Below are positions 26,422 to 38,215 of a stretch of DNA of 64,000 bases, one piece after another. Made by a program: the position numbers and the translations under genes. Source of the DNA: Cristatella mucedo (Eukaryota > Bryozoa > Phylactolaemata > Cristatellidae); the NCBI GenBank assembly GCA_009760855.2, contig WPIO01000044.1, forward strand, positions 1 to 64,000. Reading direction: 5' to 3'. The notes under the pieces are model-generated. The model was not told where the DNA came from and searched no databases. It saw only the letters and a list, made by a program, of their open reading frames with translations. Position 1 is the first letter of the stretch; the number at the start of each line of letters is the position of its first letter.

Positions 26422-26831
26422 TATACAAAATGTAATATGCTTAATGTAAAATGCTTCTTTATCCGACTGACTAGGCCCCTAATGGCTGGGCAGTGACCTC
26501 CAAACCGAAAGTTCGCACCCCTGGAAACTTCCTCCACAGCCCTCTGGTAGAGGGCGATAAATAAATGTATATCATTTTCACCTTAACGTCACTAGAGCTG
26601 TGCGAGCCTGAAGCTTTACTAATTAATGTAGCTTCTCGCCTTACCGCTGATGTTTTAGCCCTACCTGGTATTTTGCTAATGCTCACCACACCTGGCCGTG
26701 GAGGGCCGGTGACTATGTTTTTTCTGCTAACTACAAGGTCTCCCTCGCCTGGTACGAACACTTGACCCATACCCCTGGCCTCACGACTTGAGTTGAGTGT
26801 GTACACTTATAACGAGTAGATTTCCGTATTT

Positions 26832-26962
26832 TTGAATGAAATTTTGTGAACAGATGAATTCAAACATGCACTACAATATCAGCACAAAATTTGAACTCGG
26901 CAACGCTTACGTCTGGTCGTTGCTAACCTAATTAGAGTGGATTGCGGTGATTCGTCGAACCC
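26832..26962 (-). repeat. Right inverted repeat of the element
   Basis: This is the reverse complement of 24011-24150. The central CAACGCTTACGTCTGGTCGT and CCTAATTAGAGTGGATT are almost unchanged. It lacks one 11-bp unit present in the left arm. Confidence 0.75.
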
Positions 26963-27069
26963 CTGTTCACCAGCGGTTTTAGCGGAGGGGCAGTACCGGC
27001 CAGCATATAGTCGAACTACACGCCCTCCTGACCTTGAGCAACGGCGTTGTGCGAGGCAATGGTCAGCGG

Positions 27070-27640
27070 TGTGGCTGAGGCGACAGACAGTGAGGCGGCG
27101 CACGGAGAGGCGGCGGCGTCCGTGACGAAGGCGGCGGCGTCCATGAGGGAGGCGGCGGCGTCCGCGAGGAAGGCGGCGGCGTCCGCAAGGGAGGCGGCGG
27201 CGTCCGGGCGCGAGTCGGCGGCGTCCGCAAGGGAGGCGGCAGCGTCCGTGCGCGAGTCGGCGGCGTCCGCGCGTGAGTCAGCGGCGTCCGTGAGGGAGGT
27301 GGCGGCGTCCGCGCGAGAGTCGGTGGCGTCCGCGAGGGAGGCGGCTCCGTCCGCGAGGGAGGCGGCGGCGAGGGAGGCGGCGTCCGCGAGGGAGGCGGCG
27401 GCGTCCGCGAGGGAGGCGGCGGCGTCCGCGAGGGAGGCGGCGGCGTCCGCGAGGGAGGCGGCGGCGTCCGCGAGGGAGGCGGCTCCGTCCGCGAGGGAGG
27501 CGGCTCCGTCCGCGAGGGAGGCGGCTCCGTCCGCGAGGGAGGCGGCTCCGTCCGCGAGGGAGGCGGCGGCGTCCGCGAGGGAGGCGGCTCCGTCCGCGAG
27601 GGAGGTGGCTCCGTCCGCGAGGGAGGAATGTGTCGATTGG
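27070..27640. repeat. 21-bp GC-rich minisatellite
   Basis: About 25 tandem copies of a GCGAGGGAGGCGGCGGCGTCC-type unit, including a GCTCCGTCC variant that clusters in the right half. Because 21 is divisible by three, both strands stay open. The plus strand gives a Ser-Ala-Arg-Glu-Ala-Ala repeat (about 200 codons). The minus strand gives a Pro-Pro-Ser-Arg-Thr repeat (about 215 codons). With no signal, splice context or non-repeat domain, I treat it as a repeat and not a gene. Confidence 0.9.
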
Positions 27641-27960
27641 AAAGTTTAAACGTCGGTAATTCTAATCTCCTTCCACGGAAACTCAGCTGAATTAAGTTGT
27701 GATAATACAACTCTTGCTAGCAATCCGATTTCAATAACATCTAGATAATTTGGTGTTATGAAACTTGCGGGTAACTTAAAACAGGATAGCTAACATGGAA
27801 GCTAAAACTTTTTTTATTGTAGGTGTACTTGAAACAGTAAGGTTTGTTATAGAATTACTCAATAATAGCATGTTAGTATCTTCTATACCATAGTATTTAG
27901 TAAGAAGTAAATTAGAAGAAACGGATCCTGGAGAATAAAATGTATGATAGTTTCTAATTA

Positions 27961-28197
27961 TTACTTCTTTATCATTTTTATATTAATTGTAACTGACGCT
28001 GTTCCTACTTGGTAAGGCATTCTAGTTGTATTATCATCCTTTATTTGAACGTATGCTGTTGCAGTTGTTTTATTTCCAAAAATGTAACTATTTGTATTGT
28101 TTAAACTATTCTCCCTTCCATTAGTGGCTTTATTTATATCTGTTGCTTTTAATGTTATCTTTGAGTAAATTTTCTTATTTATTTTTATATCAGCCAT
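27961..28197 (-). CDS. Small intact open frame in the virus-like island, unknown
   Basis: This 78-codon frame starts with ATG (MADIKINKKIYSK) and ends just inside the island. It is rich in Lys, Asn, Ile and Thr and predicted by eye to be mostly beta strand, with no signal peptide or membrane segment. It stands out because the neighbouring polymerase and fibre-like pieces are broken, while this frame is complete. A second, shorter open stretch in another frame lies at about 27770-27955. I do not recognise either; a small structural protein of the parent element is possible. Confidence 0.4.
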   Translation of the reverse strand: MADIKINKKIYSKITLKATDINKATNGRENSLNNTNSYIFGNKTTATAYVQIKDDNTTRMPYQVGTASVTINIKMIKK

Positions 28198-28439
28198 CCT
28201 GAATAAAACAAAATACTAAAAGAAGAAAGACCAAGACCATATTTATTACTAAAACGATTAATACTCTTTGAACACTTAAATTTCAATTAAAAGTCAAAAC
28301 ATTATAATTAACATGTAATGAAAGAGATTTATTTTTTTAATGTTATAGAAGACAATTTGTTTGAATAAAAACAATCATACAAATTACCTGTAATAGTCAA
28401 TCGATTTACTTTTAGATTTCCTTTGATCAATTCTTAATT

Positions 28440-29190
28440 TCCTGTTCCAACTTTGTCATCATAATATTCTTTAGTTGCTATGTCACTTCAATGAACGGAT
28501 TTGATACACTAGTATATTTTTTGAGTTAGCAGATACATCTCCATTAATTTGATCGGAATCTTTCCTAAGATTATTATCAAAGAAAGTTTTACTAACAGAT
28601 CATAATGCATCTACAGGGTTTCCAAGATTAATTATTCTATTTGTGTCAATATCTAGAGCTCTTTGCATATCTAAGAAATAAATTTCTTGTCAACATTTTA
28701 TCTTATTGCTATATAAACACCTACATTAATTTTTTTATTGAATAAATCCGATCCTGATATGAAAAATGTACTAGGTATTAGTTTTGTATTTGCATCTAGT
28801 GTATAACCACCAGATAACTGACCCTGTAATCCTACTAACGTAGTTAGCAGAGGTATAGGACTTTAGTCCCAATATCAGGAATAATATATGTTGCTCCAAC
28901 TACAAATATTCCTCTTGGAGTTACAACATAACTTAAATTAATAATCCATCTTCCATTATATGTATTTCCATATATAACTGTAGTTAATTAACTATCCTTA
29001 ACTCCCTGAAAATGTTATAGTAGCTATATTTCCGTCTGATACTCTATTTAAATATTCAAGCCTAACTCCATCATTTGGATTCATAGGATCATTAAATATA
29101 AGAATATAATTTCACCAGTCAATGGTAGATTAGTGTCTGCATAGTCTTTTGTTGCTGCACCACTAGGATTAACAGACGTCTTATTGTATT
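28440..29190 (-). pseudogene. Tail-fibre-like protein fragment, broken
   Basis: The minus strand repeatedly shows the fibre/adhesin word pattern N-P-x-x-A-A-T-K-x-Y-x-D near 29190-29140, with a second relic (NRIINLGNPVDA) near 28610-28655. Such repeats are common in phage tail fibres and in some large and mid-size eukaryotic DNA virus proteins. At least three frame changes and several stops interrupt it (for example near 29080, 28990, 28860 and 28595). It follows directly on the polymerase fragment without an intergenic gap. Confidence 0.45.
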
Positions 29191-29890
29191 AAATTTGTCA
29201 TTTGCTTTGCATACAGTTTTAACAAGTTCATCCAAACTACTTTGTAGAGTTTTCGCAGAATCTCTAAAACTTAAATTTTCAAAATTAATAGTTAAGAACT
29301 TCTCTTTAGTATTAGAAATTACTTTCTTCATATCTAAATCACAATCAAGGCAATTAAAAATTAAGTGAGAATCATACCATCTTAAATTATATATATATAA
29401 ACAGGTAATTTGAAAGTATAGGGACAAAATCCTAATTTAAGATTACACTCGTTATGTGCAGCTTCACGGTACTTACCAGTTAAGTGACAGTGATCTAAGA
29501 CTTTTGATTCTTTTTGTAAGCATTTTCCACAAATCCAACAAGATGTTGCTGCTTCAAACGCTTTTCACTGCCTTGCTGCCTAACAAATAATAGAGTAATA
29601 GAAGAAGTAAGCTCGTAAACATTTATTGAAACACCAAATAATCTTGAAAACTTTGGAATATTTTCAACTCTTACCGGAACATTTATATTTACTGTAAAAG
29701 GAATTCTTGCATATTTTTTATCTATACGAAAGAACAAAGGTTTTAATAAAGATAAAACATCTTGAGTGTTTCTCATTCATTATTTGTTTGAGGTCACGTA
29801 TCATTTCTGGACGGTTCTCTCTTGAATATAACGCTCTTAGTACACACCACAACGGAAACAGTTCTACACTTTTAGTCAAAGGAAAATATT
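29190..29890 (-). pseudogene. Protein-primed DNA polymerase B fragment (amino-terminal and exonuclease parts)
   Basis: Family-B, protein-primed polymerases of Polintons and adintoviruses copy linear DNA from a terminal protein. Here the minus strand shows, in order: a Cys/Trp-rich start near 29870-29800; a block ending VENIPKFSRLFGVSINVYE (29660-29600); the conserved DHCHLTGKYR motif (29490-29460); the YDSHLIFNC exonuclease block (near 29370); and a F-x-D-S-x-x-x-L-x-x-S-L-D-E-L-V block (29290-29220). Frames change near 29780, 29500 and 29430. Palm, thumb and the catalytic YxDTD region are missing: homology stops near 29190, where the fibre-like segment begins. Confidence 0.7.
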
Positions 29891-29961
29891 AGAATTTGGA
29901 TTATTCAACAGTCTCGTAGATATAGCAGCAGAAGAGCTCTACTCACTATCAATGTAAAGTG

Positions 29962-30532
<571 letters not shown>

Positions 30533-30539
30533 ACTGGGC

Positions 30540-30880
30540 AATGTTCGCAGCAATGTTCGCAATTAACAAGCAGTGATAAGGAAATATTACAGCTGTTTGA
30601 AGCTACAAGTGGCAACTTGGACTTGAGTTTTCTACCAACTTGATTATTAGCAAACAGAGAACGCAAAGCATCAGGTTTTATGAGAGCTGTTTCTGCCCTC
30701 TCGAGGAGACACTAGCGACGAAAAGGAAGGCTACTTTGCACAGAGCTGTTCGTGGGTTGCCTGAGTTAGCTGGATCATTCCTGCAATAGTAGCCTCTACT
30801 GAGGGAAGTGAGCTGAAAGTCAGCTAAGCATGCTCATTCTATACATGACTATATATATATGACTTTACTATACATATATG
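30540..30880. other. Short non-coding stretch
   Basis: Nothing recognisable between the GA and CA microsatellites apart from TATATATGACT repeats near 30845-30880. Confidence 0.5.
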
Positions 30881-30881
30881 A

Positions 30882-30883
<2 letters not shown>

Positions 30884-30946
<63 letters not shown>
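30884..30946. repeat. (CA)n microsatellite
   Basis: About 30 pure CA units, flanked on both sides by TATATATGA words. Confidence 0.95.
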
Positions 30947-30951
<5 letters not shown>

Positions 30952-31337
30952 GATTATGTCGATTCTGTATATGGCTATGACCTTAGTCACTCCGTTTTTC
31001 CCTCACTTGTCTGAGGTATGATCACACCGGAAAAGGAAATACACTGCAGACGCCGACAAAACGAAAAGCGCTAGAATAAACAAAAATGATTATGCATATT
31101 ACTTGAATGTGGTGATACTATCACTAAGGTTGTACTCACTGCAAGCTAATGAAGAGGGCCCGAGAATGTGACGACCAGTATTGCAATCCATGTTAGAGCA
31201 GAGGGATGAAAGACTGGGTCGGGTACCGGCCTGGCTAAACAATTACGCACTGGAATGCTGTAGCAGCTCCGAGCTGATTAAAATCCGCTGAAACCAAAGG
31301 CTCGCTTACCCAAGCTCAGCTCCAAGGTTATGGAGCT

Positions 31338-31631
31338 CTACAAAACGCAGCTGATGATTGAAAGGTCCTTCATCTGAGAATTCATCTCCACCGTGCTTTT
31401 GCTCGGTCTTTCGCCGTTTCCATTGGTGACGCGTCTGTCAAGCATGTAATTCAGGCTCATGGCTTCGCCTGTCACTTCTATACCACCAACCACTCGCCCA
31501 CCCCTAGCGATGTACCTAGCAATTAAATTACTAGAGCGGATTTCGGCTGTCGCTAGGCTGAACTCTAGCTTTACAGACATCAAGTCCTTAATGGCGCCAT
31601 ATTTCTTAAGCAAAACGAGGGTAGCACACAC
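31338..31631 (-). CDS. Unrecognised 97-codon open frame
   Basis: The minus-strand frame looks coding-like in residue composition (mixed charged and hydrophobic, MSVKLEFSLATAEIRSS near its start). It has no recognisable domain, signal peptide or clear splice sites. A chance frame is equally possible. Confidence 0.2.
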   Translation of the reverse strand: MCATLVLLKKYGAIKDLMSVKLEFSLATAEIRSSNLIARYIARGGRVVGGIEVTGEAMSLNYMLDRRVTNGNGERPSKSTVEMNSQMKDLSIISCVL

Positions 31632-31873
31632 TTTTCATAGTAATTTAATGTAAAGGCATAGCCGGAATCAAGGGTTTGGAGTATTTAATCGGAGTTGCCG
31701 AAGGAAGACCCATCCAGTGCCCAATCCAGATTGGTATCATTATGGACGATCGTTCGACTTAAGACGAATTTTCTATGAAGGCAACTTCCACGATAGGCGT
31801 GAGCTCGTTCGCCCCATCTCCATTTAATGTCATTAACCGCTACGACTGGCTGGGGATTGCGATAGCTCTCAGG

Positions 31874-32360
<487 letters not shown>

Positions 32361-32399
32361 ACGAACTACTTTGACATTATTCTGGCCGGCAACATAAAG

Positions 32400-35300
32400 C
32401 TGTCAACCTCCCTGCTCCCTAAGACAGATAGCCGCTAGGCTGACCTTTTGATTTAACAATTCAGCCGCATTTGCCTAATTGCTAAAAGAACTGTCTTGTT
32501 CTTGCAGTTGGCACTAAAACCACGTTCAAGACCCATCATGCTACTCCACAAGTAGCTGAATAGTTGCAGCCGTAGCAAATAACTTTCTCGCTCACTCAGG
32601 TCCTTGCAGGACAGGACGCATTAGTTCTTCATCTCTTTCGTCTCTTGTCCTACAATACGGAACTCAAAGCTGGCACTTGTGACGACATGGCGGCATCCGT
32701 ATATGGGCGGGGAATTCCGGCTGTTCCTTTGCCGCCATCTTTTGCAGCTACTTCTATGCTATTTAATCGTTCCGCCATATTCAGTCCACTGCGATTCGCA
32801 TTTTTCCAAGGCTGCGATTGCGAAGCAAACTCATATAGGCTTTGGATGCACTACAGAAAACTGTGCCGAAGTAATAATCGAATGATAGACGATTTGGCTC
32901 GTCTTTGGTGCTTAAATCTGTACATTATTCTGGTTCATTAAGCACATTTTAATAAGATAAGGATCGATTTTTTGTTAAAGGTTCTCTGTTATACATTAGA
33001 AGCTCGTTGAACTAGACTTCGTATTCACTGTGCATCTTGCGAATTAAATAATATTACGTTCTGCTAGTAACATGTTAAAAGAACCTGCTAGAAAATTTCA
33101 TGGCATTGAGATGCAATGAGAGATTTGATGATTCAATGAGGATATCAAGACCATCTTTTAAGTGTTTGATGGTAGAAAATCATCAAGGTTCTGCCCTTCT
33201 CTCTGAGAAAATTCCTAGCTACGCCCAGTGTAGCGCCCCACCTGCTTAAATTGGCAAATACCTAACTGTAAAGCTACTTGTGAAAACATAATCAGCTGAA
33301 AATTTGTTAGAAAGGTGCTGTCGGATTTGGGTCATCAAAAACTGAGACATGGAATGATTGCATCCTTAATTGTATCCGAAACTTCTCTACTGACGCCTCA
33401 CTTGACGTGCTGTCATTTGTGTATAGAATGACTCGGGGACCGGTTTCTGTGTAATACAGCAATCTTCTGGTCATATAACTTAGTTTTGCCATTTATTTCC
33501 GATACCCAATGGGATAGATCGCTCAGCAAAGCTATTTTGTTGCAAAATTGTATTTAAAAAAAGTTATTCCAACACGCCTGCTAAGGAGTGTAGCAATCGC
33601 ATTATCGGTGTCGTTTACATTGGCCAGAGGTCAAACTTCGCAGTAGCTGTCGTCGATTTGAAGATTCCATGACTCTTAAATCATTCATCTACTGATCAGG
33701 TGACGCGACAGATTGTAGCCGCATGCAAAAAGTCTGCAAACCCTCTCCATGGCCAGTTTTCGTTCATGCCGAGGTCACCGAAGCCAGGGACAGCATGGCG
33801 AGGTACGCCTGAGATCGCCAGCGCCGATTTCAGCCTAATACCGCCTCTTTTCGCTCACGGATTCCTTTTTAGCGGTAAGACGGACGAAAATGTGATTGCT
33901 TTTCTTCTAAGGATCAATTTCCTAATCTAACTCATCGTAAAACTAAGGCTGATCATGGCAGCAATAGGTAGTCAGAAGTAAATAGACAGCCAAAAATTAA
34001 ACTTTTTAATTACCAATTAGTCTTGAATGTACCCAACATTCGTTCAACAGAAAACTAGCTTGACATTGGTAAACTTCACTCGGTAATATGTTTTAGGGAA
34101 TTGTCGATGTCAAGTTTATTATTGTGACATATTGCAACCAGGAAGCACAGAGTTAGTTTGAAGCAAAGGTTTTGAGTGCACTTTGTGGTGCTGTGCCTTA
34201 GTTCAGCGGTACGGTGCTGGCACTTCACAGCCCACTGGTTGTAATCGATGAAATGCAAGCGCAATCAATCAATGCAGTCATTTTGAAGTTGTAACGGCAA
34301 AACAAATCTGATAATTTCATAAATTTCTGGACTCAGGAAATGACTGTCTACTATATCTATCCCAAAGTCTTCTCATGCCAGCGCGATCAATCTCCACGAG
34401 AATACGAAGCTCGTGAAATGCATGGTGAACTCGCGACATCTATAATACTGGGTTTCTGTTGGTATTTATTTTACTATGCTTATCCATTGCCTAAAATTGT
34501 CCGTGTCTCCGTTCTTGCTTAAGCACCTTTGTTAAATTCAAGGACGGACAAGAATTGTGTCAAAATTGCACTAGCACACAAATTAAAAAATAGTATTGTA
34601 GTTTACATAGATAGCTAAGCGTGGCAAGTGGCGATCAGGAAGGCGCTTTAGCTAGATTACATAAACAAGCAATATCTGCAGGCCGTCAGGCTGAGCTTTC
34701 GGAGTATCATTGACTTCATTAAGTTTGCAATAATATTGGTATCGCGCCGAATTTACTCCTTAACTAAAACCCTTCGCCACAGACATAGAGTAGGTAACGG
34801 AGCTAGTACTTGCAGACGTGTAGCTGATGGTGGTGGAGCAGGTGCCCCGGAGTACGACTAACGAGTCCTAGATGTCGCCTTGATCGATATATGCAGGTAT
34901 TGCGACGGCAGCAGAGTATGGCAGCAATCAAGAGCATCCCTGCCTTCATATAACAAACCCACGTCGTTAACTCAAAAGTAGTCGATTTAACAGTCACAGA
35001 GGGCTAAAATTCCTCAGCACCAGCTATTAATATGAATCTGACCAGTTACAAGACTAAAGTACAATGAACTGACCATCACAACGGATGACCTGTTCATACA
35101 GTCTAAACCATAAGTAAGGACATATATGATTACTAATGATTTCAATTCAGGCGCCGCTAAAAATCCGAAAGCTGTCATAATCCTACTGATTTAGCATGCA
35201 CTCGTTTCAGTAGGCCACTCCGCTGTTAGCGCTGTGGATTTTGTAACCACGTGTCAGCAGGATTTTAGCTGTTCAAGCGACACGAGAAACAAGCAGGCGA

Positions 35301-35820
35301 TCAGACGTATCTTCCCTATAATCAGGGCTAGAGCGCGCCCCAGGAAGTGTAAGGAAGGAAGTGCCCGGAAAGTATTTACCGTCGTCAGCGCGAGCCGGGC
35401 TTAGTCTGGTGCTTTTTAGTTTACCAGAGCTTGTATTCAAAGGAAAATGCTCTTACTTAAAAGCACTGTCAACACGTGGCTGTTGCTTACACATTTGTGA
35501 GTTACTTTGTTGAGTTCGAGTTCTGAAACCTGCAAGCTTTTAGCCCTCTGCAAGCGCTCTGATAGCCACTAAGACTACATTACCGATTGATAAATTAGGC
35601 CGATGAATCAGCCGACCTCAATATCACGTTACTCTTATTTAACGGATGTGAAAAAAATTCTTCCGAGCTGCGACTTTTCCTAACTTATTTCATCAAGATC
35701 TAAATAGTATCCGCATGAATACACTGGCATGCTGAGTACGCATAAAGGAAATATTTGAACTGTATAAACACTTGTACAAGTATATACATACACACAAGTA
35801 CATGTTTATGCACATGTACG
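32400..35820. other. Long non-coding stretch
   Basis: No exon, domain or family repeat is supported. A tRNA-like word near 34195-34255 (TAGTTCAGCGGTACGGTGCT, then CTGGTTGTAATCGATG) may be a worn SINE head. Open frames stay below 100 codons. Confidence 0.45.
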
Positions 35821-35824
35821 TAAT

Positions 35825-35930
35825 TGATGGTCGAGGTCGTGGGCTCGAACCCCGTGGCATATGCGAAGCACCTGAATAGAGCTTAAGTTCTCTCAGGGTG
35901 CTATGCAAATGAATAATTAATATTATTATC
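35825..35930 (+). mobile_element. SINE1 copy, head partly lost
   Basis: GGTCGTGGGCTCGAACCCCG and TGGCATATGCGAAGCACCTG, then AATAGAGCTTAAGTTCTCTC, GGTGCTATGCAAATGAATAA and an ATT-type end. This matches the copy at 37060-37225 from the B-box onward. Confidence 0.65.
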
Positions 35931-36204
35931 TGTATAAGGCTCTATACAATGGAAAAACAATTGTATGCCCCCTCCGAGAACAAGAAGAAGCTTTACATTT
36001 TGCGAATTCTTTGCGACCGCCTCTTCAGCAAGTACCGCCGAAAGATAAGAATCCATTTGGGAAATTCATTTGGTTAAAAATAATTTGTGTTTCTATCAGT
36101 GTTTGAAAACCTGTTGTGGAAAATATGCTACATGAGCTTCTCTTATGGTCTAATTTGGTTTCAAATGCAGTCAAGATTTTAGAAAGATATTTTACTGCGT
36201 TAAA

Positions 36205-36405
36205 CGTCTACCACTCACTACCTCAACTGCTCTCCTGACTCTGCCATGGTTCCCACTTTCTCTTTGTTGCGTAAAATGAAGTCTGTTGGCTACCAAATGC
36301 CTACCGAAAGGCGCTTGGGCTGCGAGTGCGCTATGCAAAACTCTCCTGCGTAACTTCCACACAGTCTTTGTGGAGTTACAGACGGAGATACGTTACATTA
36401 CTCAG
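36205..36405 (+). mobile_element. LINE-A 3' end
   Basis: ACTCACTACCTCAACTGCTC, TCTCTTTGTTGCGTAAAATG and AAGTCTGTTGGCTACCAAAT are followed by GTAACTTCCACACAGTCTTT, GTGGAGTTACAGACGGAGAT and a short CATTA run. The same order occurs at 42255-42600 and, on the other strand, at 54340-54600. Confidence 0.75.
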
Positions 36406-37059
36406 GAATAGCTGAGATTTGAGACACATATGAGTGAACGCACGTGCAACCGCAGACTAGACATAGTCCTATCAATGCAAAGAGTAGATTATAAGGTGAG
36501 AAAGAATAGGCATTCAACTAAACTTTTTAATTTTCAAGGATATTTAGAAAAATGTTAAGCTTTTCTGTGGGCTTCAGCAGAAAAGCTGAAATGATGGTAA
36601 TTTGCTGGTCTTAAAAAGTGTTCTCTGAAATTTAGAAGAAAGTTCAATTGAGTGCATGAAGTTCTAAATTTAAAATTTAAACACACCTGGCAGTTTAACA
36701 ATTAAATAATAGAGCACACATAATCTCTAATTCATTGCAAGCTTAAATAGCTTTTGGTTAAATTTTTGCTGCCACCGCATTGTTAAACTCTTGCATCGTG
36801 TAAAATCATGCCTACCCGTAGGCTAGGCATTCGAAAACTTGAATGTCTCAAAGCTGAGCCATCTCTGAGGAATAAATGGCTGGTACAGTTTCAAAGATAT
36901 TGTTTTCGGTAGCAGAACACTAGGCACTTCCAATTGGCAGCGTTCATGTACGAACTTTACCTTATGGTTGCAATTTTTGTCCAGAATTCGTAAAATACTA
37001 ATATTTAATGATATGATTTGATTCTCATGCATACATACATACATTCATGCATACATATA

Positions 37060-37225
37060 TATGCCGCGCTGGTTTGGCCCAGTGGTTAAGGTGCTCGCCC
37101 TGACTAAGGTCTGGCCGCGGTCGTGGGTTCGAGCCCCGTGGCATATGTGAAGCGCCTGATTAGAGATTAAGTTATCTTTGAGCGCTATACAAGTGAATTA
37201 TATATATATATATATATATATAATG
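37060..37225 (+). mobile_element. SINE1, best-preserved copy
   Basis: A tRNA-derived head carries an A-box-like TGGTTTGGCCCAGTGGTTAA and a B-box-like GTCGTGGGTTCGAGCCCCGT. It is joined to a LINE-like tail, AAGCGCCTGATTAGAGATTA, AGTTATCTTTGAGCGC and TATACAAGTGAATT, ending in a TA-rich run. RNA polymerase III would use the internal boxes. The tail probably recruits LINE-B reverse transcriptase, because LINE-B 3' ends carry the same words. Confidence 0.75.
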
Positions 37226-37439
37226 TAATTCATTCAATCTGTATATATATGTATATATATATCTATATATGCACCTAATACATAGGTATTTACAGGAACT
37301 GTGCGTACAGCTGCAGCTAGTGTACTACCTAATTGCAGCAGCTCCTGTGCTTTTCGGATATATTTGAACTTGGCCTACTAGCTTTACATACAACATGCAG
37401 AAGTTACGCATATTTCAGGATGGATTGTATTGTCTATAG

Positions 37440-38215
37440 TTCAAGCTTAAAATCTGTCTAGTTTTAGGTACATGAATATTGCTAAAATTTGGGCTGGTTT
37501 AGACAGGGATACCACATATAAGTTGGTTTATGCATTTGTGACATCCCGTCTTGAGTTCTGTAACTCACTGCTTGCTGACATACCGGCATGTGCAATCGGC
37601 TTGTCTGTTGTGAGCGTCACAGGTGCCACATCACACCACTTCTCGCCGACCTGCACTGGCTACCAGTCAAGCAACGGATTGACTTCAAGGTTTTGTCGCT
37701 CACTTTTAGGCTTCTATATTCTTTGGCATCAGCCTAGCTATCAGATCTAATCCCACACCAGGCTAAGCATCGTACCACCTGCTTTTCGGAATCTAACTGT
37801 TTACCTATACCTCGTACAAATCTCAAATCCTTTAGAGATCGTGCCTTTAGTTGGTATGCTTCCAAAGCCTGGAACTAACTCCGGACTTCTGTCACGACAT
37901 CCTCTGACTTGTGTAAATTTAAAAAGAAATTATAAACGCACTTATTTATGACAGCATTTATTGGGTCCCTGTGATTCGTATCTTATGTGCTTATTTGTGC
38001 TGACACTGTTGCATGCTGCCGCAAACATCACTTGCATGCTGACCCTGTGCACGTCACCACCAACCATGTTATTCTTGTTGTTTATCGAGCATGATACCAC
38101 TCACCACTCGATCGTGCTTCCTTTGCAGAAAATATAAAGCCCCTAGAAAGAGATTGAGTTCTCTGTGGGCGCTCTAGTAATTGTTTTACTATTACCATTA
38201 TTATTATTAAATTAT
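37440..38215 (+). mobile_element. LINE-B 3' half
   Basis: The broken frame shows WAGLDRDTTYKLVYAFVTSR, then CNSLLADIPAC, a HWLPV-equivalent in another frame (GCACTGGCTACCAGTCAAGC), an AYLSDL-like block and FRDRAFSWYASKAWN. The 3' untranslated words and tail CCCCTAGAAAGAGATTGAG follow, ending in (ATT)n at about 38195-38215. Frameshifts make it inactive, but divergence is moderate. Confidence 0.8.

Larger units (their letters stand above)
24011..26962. mobile_element. Foldback-like non-coding element with inverted ends and internal repeats
   Basis: The two ends are inverted copies of each other, about 24011-24150 and 26832-26962, with the outermost word GGGTTCGACGAAT on the left and its complement on the right. 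Between them lie about twelve diverged units of roughly 165 bp in one orientation, and no supported coding sequence. Long inverted ends with internal repeats resemble foldback-type DNA transposons or other non-autonomous elements. I could not find a target-site duplication, so whether it is mobile is an inference. Its limits could extend slightly beyond the visible inverted repeat. Confidence 0.6.
27700..29890 (-). mobile_element. AT-rich Polinton/adintovirus-like relic
   Basis: Base composition shifts sharply to about 70% A+T. All recognisable reading is on the minus strand. From right to left it has a protein-primed DNA polymerase B fragment, a tail-fibre-like segment and a small intact open frame. 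No integrase, packaging ATPase, capsid gene or long terminal inverted repeat is visible, so this is a rearranged fragment of a larger element. Frameshifts and stops make it non-functional. An integrated DNA virus relative or Polinton is inferred from the polymerase type. Confidence 0.65.

Noticed and set aside
26460-26800. Possible SINE or gene piece right of the repeat array
   Set aside because: Only a weak B-box-like word, no tail and no repeat match. The open frames of 66 and 111 codons overlap on opposite strands.
23715-27060. Spaced repeats as a possible CRISPR array
   Set aside because: The units are diverged, about 165 bp, in an animal genome, with no short identical repeats, unique spacers or cas genes.
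27047-27710. Repeat proteins of about 200 codons on both strands
   Set aside because: A 21-bp minisatellite keeps frames open on both strands. There are no flanking exons or domain.
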